In this document: positions 8,528 to 11,960 of the stretch, one piece after another
Layout of the letters: each line of letters begins with the position of its first letter
Position numbering within the stretch: the first letter of the stretch is position 1
Assembly (NCBI GenBank): GCA_012510325.1
Contig: JAAZIG010000281.1
Location: 1 to 11,960 of the forward strand
DNA: 11,960 bases
DNA from: Bacillota bacterium
GTDB lineage: Bacteria; Bacillota; Dethiobacteria; DTU022
Direction: 5' to 3'
The notes under the pieces: generated by a model
What the model was told of the DNA's origin: nothing
Seen by the model: the letters and a program-made list of their open reading frames with translations, nothing else
Databases searched by the model: none
Position numbers and translations under genes: made by a program

Positions 8528-8575
8528 AAAGCCCGGTCAGGTAGGCTGCGAGCGAAACCTACCCGCCTGGGCTTT
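8528..8575 (-). terminator. Terminator-like hairpin of the riboswitch expression platform
   Basis: On the minus strand AAAGCCC (8575-8569) pairs with GGGCTTT (8534-8528). GG pairs with CC, and after a small internal loop GGTAGG (8563-8558) pairs with CCTACC (8545-8540) around a 12-base loop. That gives about 15 bp. Its 5' arm is made of aptamer bases (the conserved AAAAGCCC and the TAGGT that closes P1), so aptamer and hairpin exclude one another. That fits an ON switch, with ligand binding blocking termination. The tail is only TTTAACATT, a poor T-run, so termination may be partial. Confidence 0.65.
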
Positions 8576-8728
8576 TATCCCTCCGGTGTAGCACCGGAAA
8601 CAAGTCGACGAACTCACCGGTGCCTGTACCACTTGGACCAGCCTGGAACAGTCAAAGTTGACCTTGGTAGTTTTCACCATCCAGCGGAACCCTAGGTACA
8701 CTTTCCCTCGTCAATGCAAAGTGGTAGC
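8557..8728 (-). ncRNA. ykkC-family riboswitch, probably PRPP-sensing (subtype 2b)
   Basis: On the minus strand the conserved ykkC blocks occur in order: CTAGGGTTCCG (8695-8685), CTGGTCC (8641-8635) and GGATAAAAGCCC (8580-8569). GCACCGG (8623-8617) pairs with CCGGTGC (8597-8591) as a P3 stem. ACCTA (8697-8693) pairs with TAGGT (8561-8557) as P1. Upstream, CACTTT (8723-8718) pairs with AAAGTG (8704-8699). This matches the add-on P0 helix known from subtype 2 (ppGpp and PRPP) and absent from the guanidine-I type. The choice of PRPP rests on context, because subtype 2b riboswitches are known ahead of de novo purine operons. It should raise expression when PRPP is plentiful. No guanine aptamer is seen in tandem. 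Family assignment is strong, ligand assignment moderate. Confidence 0.85.
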
Positions 8729-8755
8729 ATCGAGAGTGCAATTCTCTTTTACATG

Positions 8756-8761
8756 ACTATA
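8756..8761 (-). promoter_or_regulatory. Candidate -10 box for the purine operon
   Basis: The minus strand reads TATAGT here, inside the AT-rich context CGAAATATGTATAGT. Transcription would start near 8749, about 20 bases before the riboswitch, a sensible position. No convincing -35 hexamer lies 16-18 bases upstream, so this is only a positional guess. Confidence 0.3.
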
Positions 8762-9126
8762 CATATTTCGCCATGATCGACCTATTTCCTTCAGATAGAT
8801 AGATTTTATTCCAGCCCTTCCTTTCCATTATTCCCCCCGCCCGCTCCGCCATTCCGGACCCCCCGGAGGGCTCACCCGGTGCATTTCTCCCCCGGCGCCG
8901 GCCTGAAGAAACCGCACTCGTCCCGGTCAGCGGGGCAAGCCTTCCCGGTCAACCTTCCGGAAGCTGCCGGGAAGCCGCCCGGCGCCGCCCCGTCCGCCAC
9001 AGCAAAACAGGGCGCCCCCACAGCGGGAAGCTCCCTCTTTATAAAAGTTCACCTGAGCCCCCGACCCCGGCTCATTCCTTTTCTTTTTTCTCAATTTGCC
9101 ATAGAATATCACTAAAGAAAGCTTTT
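8762..9126. other. Noncoding divergent region between the purine operon and the ferredoxin-domain gene
   Basis: I see no credible gene here. The part next to the purine operon (8762-8830) is AT-rich and has a short AGAT repeat near 8796. The rest (8831-9060) is GC-rich with several small inverted repeats such as CTTCCGGAAG, and two copies of CCCGGTCA. Positions 9071-9107 are pyrimidine-rich, followed by TAGAAT (9102-9107), a possible -10 box for the plus-strand gene, but with no good -35. Confidence 0.5.
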
Positions 9127-9140
9127 AGGAGGCTGATCGC

Positions 9141-9662
9141 ATGGAATCAACTGTGGAAACTGTCGCCAAAATGATGGCCCTGGCCGCCCGCACCGCGCCG
9201 AAGGCGGTAGGCTTCGATTTTATCGAGATCAAAATTTTGACCGGCTCCGAGATCGAGCTGGTCGCCGACGAAATGTTCGCCTACGGCCGGGAGCACGGCC
9301 GGCGCAATTACGACCGCGACGGCGACAATGTGCGCCGCTCCAGCGCAATCCTGCTCCTGGCCCTGGCCGACGCCGAGCCGATCCGGCAGGACTGCGGCGC
9401 CTGCGGCTTTGCCACCTGCAGCGAGATGAAAGCACACTACCGCGAAGGGTCCGATTTCGCCGGACCGGTCTGCAGCTGGCGGATCCTCGATCTGGGCATC
9501 GCCCTCGGCTCGGCGGTTAAAACCGCTTCTCTCTTCAATGTCGACAACCGCATCATGTACCGCCTCGGTGTAGTGGCCCGCAAGCTGGGCCTGATCGAGG
9601 GCGAACATGTCATCGGCGTCCCCCTCTCCGCCACGGGGAAAAGCATCTACTTCGACCGCTGA
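9141..9662 (+). CDS. DUF2148 ferredoxin-domain protein of unknown role
   Basis: The 173-residue protein resembles the DUF2148 / COG4739 family, described only as containing a ferredoxin-like domain. Its cysteines are Cys85, Cys88 and Cys93 in CGACGFATC, with Cys111 in GPVCSW. This C-x2-C-x4-C-x17-C spacing is close to the [4Fe-4S] motif found in RnfB and related electron carriers, so it probably binds one cluster. There are no membrane segments and no signal peptide. The N-terminal part and the C-terminal GVPLSATGKSIYFDR are conserved in the family as I remember it, but no reaction is known. It is the only substantial plus-strand gene and seems to be transcribed alone. The ATG has AGGAGG (9127-9132) eight bases upstream. 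The hairpin at 9688 may end its transcript. Confidence 0.88.
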   Translation: MESTVETVAKMMALAARTAPKAVGFDFIEIKILTGSEIELVADEMFAYGREHGRRNYDRDGDNVRRSSAILLLALADAEPIRQDCGACGFATCSEMKAHYREGSDFAGPVCSWRILDLGIALGSAVKTASLFNVDNRIMYRLGVVARKLGLIEGEHVIGVPLSATGKSIYFDR

Positions 9663-9687
9663 TCGCCGCAGCCCCCCGGCCGCCCCA

Positions 9688-9709
9688 CCCTCCCCCGCAC
9701 GGGGGAGGG
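9688..9709 (+). terminator. Perfect 9-bp GC-rich hairpin after the ferredoxin-domain gene
   Basis: CCCTCCCCC (9688-9696) and GGGGGAGGG (9701-9709) pair perfectly around a GCAC loop, 25 bases after the stop. No T-run follows (CGCTACACC), so it departs from a standard intrinsic terminator. It could act as a pause or stabilising stem for the mRNA 3' end. Confidence 0.4.
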
Positions 9710-9739
9710 CGCTACACCCGGGAGACACCGGGGGTTAAA

Positions 9740-9766
9740 GGGCGGTCCCCGAAGAACCCACCGCCC
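9740..9766 (-). terminator. Hairpin directly after the small CQLGCF gene
   Basis: On the minus strand GGGCGGT (9766-9760) pairs with ACCGCCC (9746-9740) around a 13-base loop. It begins immediately after the TAG stop and is followed by TTTAA. This fits a weak intrinsic terminator for the minus-strand gene. It lies between convergent genes. Confidence 0.5.
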
Positions 9767-9949
9767 CTAAAAACAGCCCAGCTGGCACCCGTATAGCTTT
9801 ACCTTCAACTCATCACAGAGACCGCCCAGATGCCGCGGATCGCAGCCCAGCTCGCTCGCCAGGGCCAGCGCCTGCGGGCACGACAGCCTCTTCTCCACCG
9901 CTTCCTGAAGGATCCGCTCCGTCAGTTTCTTTTTCAACGCTTCGTCCAT
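9767..9949 (-). CDS. Small conserved-looking cysteine-rich protein ending in CQLGCF
   Basis: The 60-residue protein has a charged helical N-terminus (MDEALKKKLTERILQEAVEK), a middle that looks like a small helix-turn-helix-sized domain (CPQALALASELGCDPRHLGG), and the end KLYGCQLGCF. Cysteines are at 24, 36, 45, 55 and 59. From memory, short proteins ending in CQLGCF or CQLGLFG occur in anaerobic Firmicutes and Deltaproteobacteria, with no function I can name. I chose the ATG at 9949 because GGAG lies six bases upstream. A GTG at 9961 would add four residues but has the nearest Shine-Dalgarno sequence directly against it. It is flanked by noncoding DNA and seems to be transcribed alone. Metal binding or a regulatory role is possible but unproven. 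Confidence 0.72.
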   Translation of the reverse strand: MDEALKKKLTERILQEAVEKRLSCPQALALASELGCDPRHLGGLCDELKVKLYGCQLGCF

Positions 9950-10206
9950 TATTTTCTCCACTCCCTTGCAGATTTGCTGCTTTCACTGTAGCTCTTAGAT
10001 CTTCGACAGACAGAGCGCTTTTTCATTCAAGAGCGCCCCCTATTTTTCGCCGGAACGCCCCGGAAAAGTCCGCCAAAAATTAGCGACTCGCGCCGGTCCC
10101 AAAAGAGGAGGCCCGCCGGACCCGGCCCGCCCCCCGAAGCTCCTTGTATTCCCGCTTCGACCGAGGCGTGCCGCCTTTTTAAAATCGGTTCTCTGTACGG
10201 CGAAAC
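9950..10206. other. Noncoding gap between the acyl-CoA dehydrogenase and CQLGCF genes
   Basis: No gene is seen. The minus strand carries small imperfect stems after the dehydrogenase stop, for example ACCGA/TCGGT enclosing GGCG-GCA-CGCC (10151-10190), without a following T-run. GCGCT/AGCGC arms lie near 10014-10037. The end of the dehydrogenase transcript cannot be fixed from this. Confidence 0.4.
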
Positions 10207-11358
10207 TCAGCTCATCTTCGCCTTGGCCAGGGCGCGGCCGATGAGCAGCCTCTGCACCTGCGAAGTCCCCTCGTAGATCTGGAACACCTTCGCGTCGCGC
10301 ATCAGCTTCTCCACGGGGTAATCCTTGACGTAGCCGTAGCCGCCGTACACCTGCACCGCATCCGTCGTCGCCCGCATCACCATATCCCCGCAGAAAACCT
10401 TGGCCATCGCCGCCTCGGCGGAATTGTCGATTCCCTGCTCCGCCATCCAGCCCGCCTTCCAGGCCAGGAGCCTTCCCGCCGTGATATCGCGGGCCATATC
10501 GGCAAGCATGAACATGATCGACTGCTGCATAAAGATAGGGATGCCAAACTGCGACCGCTGCAGGCTGTAGTTGAGCGCATGATCGAGAGCGGCCCGGGCC
10601 ACCCCGACGGCCGAAGCGGCCACGCCGGGCCGGGAGTGGTTGAAGGTCTGCATGATGATCCGAAAACCCTCCCCCTCCTCCCCGATGCGGGCGGCCAGGG
10701 GAACCTTGACCTCATCGAAGCTCACATCGGTGGTGTCGGCGGCGCGCTGCCCCATCTTGTCCTCCCTCTTCCCCACCGAGACGCCCTCCGCCTCCCGGGG
10801 GACGATAAAAGCGGTGATGCCGCGGTGCCCCTTCGAGCGATCCACCGAGGCGAAGACGATGTAGTAGTCGGCCACCCCGCCGTTGGTGATGAAGCACTTG
10901 CTGCCGCTGATCACGTACTCGCCGTTCAGCTTGCGGGCGCTCGTCGTAATCGAGGCCACATCGGAGCCCGCCTCCGGCTCGGTCACGCAAAGAGCCATCT
11001 TTTTCTCCTCGCGGCAGATGGTGCCGAGATACTTTTTCTTCTGCTCCTCACTGCCGCGGAGCACCAGCGGAATAGCCGCCAGGCTGTTGATGGCGATACA
11101 GGCCGAAATCCCGGCGCAGGCGGCGGAAAGCTCCTCCACGGCGATAAGCTGATCGAGGGCGCCGACCCCCCCGCCGCCGTACTCCTCGGGGATGGACCCG
11201 TAGACCAGCTCCGCCTCAAACGCCTTCCGGACAACCGCCTCCGGATACTCCCCGCTGCGGTCATATTCATCCGCCACCGGGGCGATCTCCTTCTGCGCGA
11301 ATTCCCGCGCCATCTTCTGAATAGCCTCCTGCTCGGGCGTTAACGAGAAATCGATCAT
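10207..11358 (-). CDS. Acyl-CoA dehydrogenase, medium-chain (MCAD)-like
   Basis: This soluble flavoenzyme oxidises an acyl-CoA to the trans-2-enoyl-CoA, passing electrons through FAD to an electron-transfer flavoprotein. At 383 residues it has the usual family length. The first family signature is LCVTEPEAGSD (123-133) and the second is QVYGGYGYVKDYPVEKLMRD (336-355). Glu363 in IYEGTSQVQR is the catalytic base at the position used by short- and medium-chain enzymes. KMGQRAADT (201-209) and the stretch after SRPGVAASAVG resemble MCAD more than butyryl-CoA dehydrogenase, but chain length cannot be decided. The ATG has AGGAGG five bases upstream. No etfAB, thiolase or crotonase gene is nearby, so it seems monocistronic. 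Its leader has a perfect inverted repeat that may be an operator. Confidence 0.95.
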   Translation of the reverse strand: MIDFSLTPEQEAIQKMAREFAQKEIAPVADEYDRSGEYPEAVVRKAFEAELVYGSIPEEYGGGGVGALDQLIAVEELSAACAGISACIAINSLAAIPLVLRGSEEQKKKYLGTICREEKKMALCVTEPEAGSDVASITTSARKLNGEYVISGSKCFITNGGVADYYIVFASVDRSKGHRGITAFIVPREAEGVSVGKREDKMGQRAADTTDVSFDEVKVPLAARIGEEGEGFRIIMQTFNHSRPGVAASAVGVARAALDHALNYSLQRSQFGIPIFMQQSIMFMLADMARDITAGRLLAWKAGWMAEQGIDNSAEAAMAKVFCGDMVMRATTDAVQVYGGYGYVKDYPVEKLMRDAKVFQIYEGTSQVQRLLIGRALAKAKMS

Positions 11359-11382
11359 CTTGACCTCCTGTAAAGCTGAATT

Positions 11383-11408
11383 GGTAAAAAGCAGAGCCGC
11401 TTTTTACC
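11383..11408 (-). promoter_or_regulatory. Perfect 10-bp inverted repeat in the dehydrogenase leader; possible operator
   Basis: On the minus strand GGTAAAAAGC (11408-11399) and GCTTTTTACC (11392-11383) are exact reverse complements around the 6-base spacer GGCTCT. The element lies just after the likely transcription start and about 14 bases before the AGGAGG site. A dimeric repressor could bind it, or it could be a 5' hairpin in the mRNA. It does not match the Rex or FapR sites I know. Confidence 0.6.
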
Positions 11409-11418
11409 GTACAATATA

Positions 11419-11424
11419 ATTATA
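11419..11424 (-). promoter_or_regulatory. Candidate -10 box for the acyl-CoA dehydrogenase gene
   Basis: The minus strand has a perfect TATAAT in an AT-rich island (about 11411-11460) that stands out from the GC-rich surroundings. The -35 region is weak: AGGCAA at 17-base spacing, TTGCAG slightly too far away. A start near 11412 would put the inverted repeat at the beginning of the transcript. Confidence 0.5.
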
Positions 11425-11509
11425 TAACAAAGTAGATAAAATTGCCTGCAAATTTTAAATATTGGCACCACGCCATTCCGCCACCCATCCCCAGCCCTCC
11501 CCGGGGCGC

Positions 11510-11548
11510 AAAAAAAGCCGGCGGAGAGCTTTTTTGCTCCCTGCCGGC
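11510..11548 (-). terminator. Strong intrinsic terminator after groEL
   Basis: On the minus strand GCCGG (11548-11544) pairs with CCGGC (11521-11517). The inner arm CAGGGAGC pairs with GCTCTCCG apart from one mismatch and one G-T pair, around an AAAAAA loop. Seven T residues follow (11516-11510). The structure starts 28 bases past the groEL stop and separates it from the dehydrogenase gene. Confidence 0.92.
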
Positions 11549-11576
11549 CCTGTTTTTCCCTTCCGGGTCGCTTGTT

Positions 11577-11960
11577 TTACATCATCGGCATATCGGGGGT
11601 CGGCATCGCCGGCATCCCCGAATTCTTGTCGGGCAGGTCGGTGACGATGCTCTCGGTGGTCAACAGCATTCCCGCAATACTGGCTGCGTTCTGCACCGCG
11701 GAGCGAGCCACTTTCGTCGGATCGACGATCCCCGAATCGATCATCTTCTCGAACTCATTGGTCACGGCATTGAAGCCGAAGCCCTGCTCCATCCCCTTGA
11801 CCTTCTCCACGACAACGGAGCCTTCGGCGCCGGCGTTCTCGGCGATAACCCGCAGCGGCTCCTCCAGAGCCCGGCGGACGATAACCATCCCGGTAGCCTC
11901 ATCGCCCTTCAGCTCGTCTTCGAGCTTGTTCAGAGCGCTGGCGACATTCAAGTAAGCCAC
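11577..11960 (-). CDS. groEL: Chaperonin GroEL, C-terminal part only (5' end beyond the window)
   Basis: GroEL is the large ATP-dependent folding chaperonin of the cytoplasm, working as a double heptamer ring with GroES. Only the last 127 codons lie here, ending with TAA at 11577. They show the family's C-terminal equatorial domain: [59 protein letters not shown] and [11 protein letters not shown]. The end [13 protein letters not shown] is a methionine- and proline-rich version of the usual flexible GGM tail. The first codon in the window, GTG, is an internal valine codon, not a start. By analogy groES would lie upstream, outside the window. Confidence 0.97.
   Translation of the reverse strand: MAYLNVASALNKLEDELKGDEATGMVIVRRALEEPLRVIAENAGAEGSVVVEKVKGMEQGFGFNAVTNEFEKMIDSGIVDPTKVARSAVQNAASIAGMLLTTESIVTDLPDKNSGMPAMPTPDMPMM

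Noticed and set aside
8441..8695. 84-codon plus-strand open frame across the riboswitch
   Set aside because: It covers the structured RNA on the other strand, has no good ribosome site and no recognisable product.
8557..8728. Guanidine-I riboswitch, or a classic guanine/adenine riboswitch, as the leader element
   Set aside because: No guanidine exporter or carboxylase gene follows, and an added 5' helix is present. The purine-riboswitch core (GTTTCTACC and partners) was not found on the minus strand of 8387-9000.
8927..9112. 61-codon minus-strand open frame in the divergent region
   Set aside because: It has a Gly/Arg-rich product with no ribosome site or family resemblance, and overlaps the likely promoter region of the plus-strand gene.

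Overview
The window is about 12 kb of GC-rich DNA and nearly every gene lies on the minus strand. It looks like the chromosome of an anaerobic, high-GC Firmicute (Clostridia or a related class). The evidence is a purF enzyme with the four Fe-S cysteines of the Bacillus type, a small PurL of the PurS/PurQ-dependent type, a membrane pyrophosphatase with Na+-type and K+-dependent residues, strong AGGAGG-like ribosome binding sites, and a ykkC-family riboswitch on a purine operon. The genus cannot be fixed from this sequence alone.

Main region (about 8760 down to 1, minus strand): a purine operon. In transcription order it has a weak candidate promoter, a ykkC-family aptamer best explained as a PRPP (subtype 2b) riboswitch, an overlapping terminator-like hairpin, a purine-base permease of the AzgA/PbuG branch of NCS2, purE, purL, purF (overlapping purL by 16 bases), hppA (membrane-bound ion-pumping pyrophosphatase), and purM, which runs off the left edge. 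The permease salvages bases. PurF commits PRPP to de novo synthesis and releases pyrophosphate. PurL, PurM and PurE carry out later steps. HppA could hydrolyse the pyrophosphate and recover energy as an ion gradient. Genes for PurS, PurQ, PurK, PurC and PurB are not in the places where Bacillus-like operons keep them. A 13-bp perfect hairpin separates hppA from purM.

Middle region (8762-10206): a noncoding stretch of about 365 bases, then a plus-strand gene for a DUF2148-type ferredoxin-domain protein. Convergent to it is a 60-codon minus-strand gene for a small cysteine-rich protein ending in CQLGCF. Two GC-rich hairpins fill the gap between the two stop codons.

Right region (10207-11960): a monocistronic-looking acyl-CoA dehydrogenase gene of the medium-chain (MCAD) type on the minus strand. 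Its AT-rich promoter region and leader contain a perfect 10-bp inverted repeat. Beyond it are a strong intrinsic terminator and the C-terminal 127 codons of groEL, which enters from the right edge.

The most notable points are the PRPP-type riboswitch with a visible P1/terminator switch, and a pyrophosphatase of probable Na+-pumping type inside the purine operon it appears to control. I saw no tRNA, rRNA, CRISPR array, insertion sequence or phage gene.
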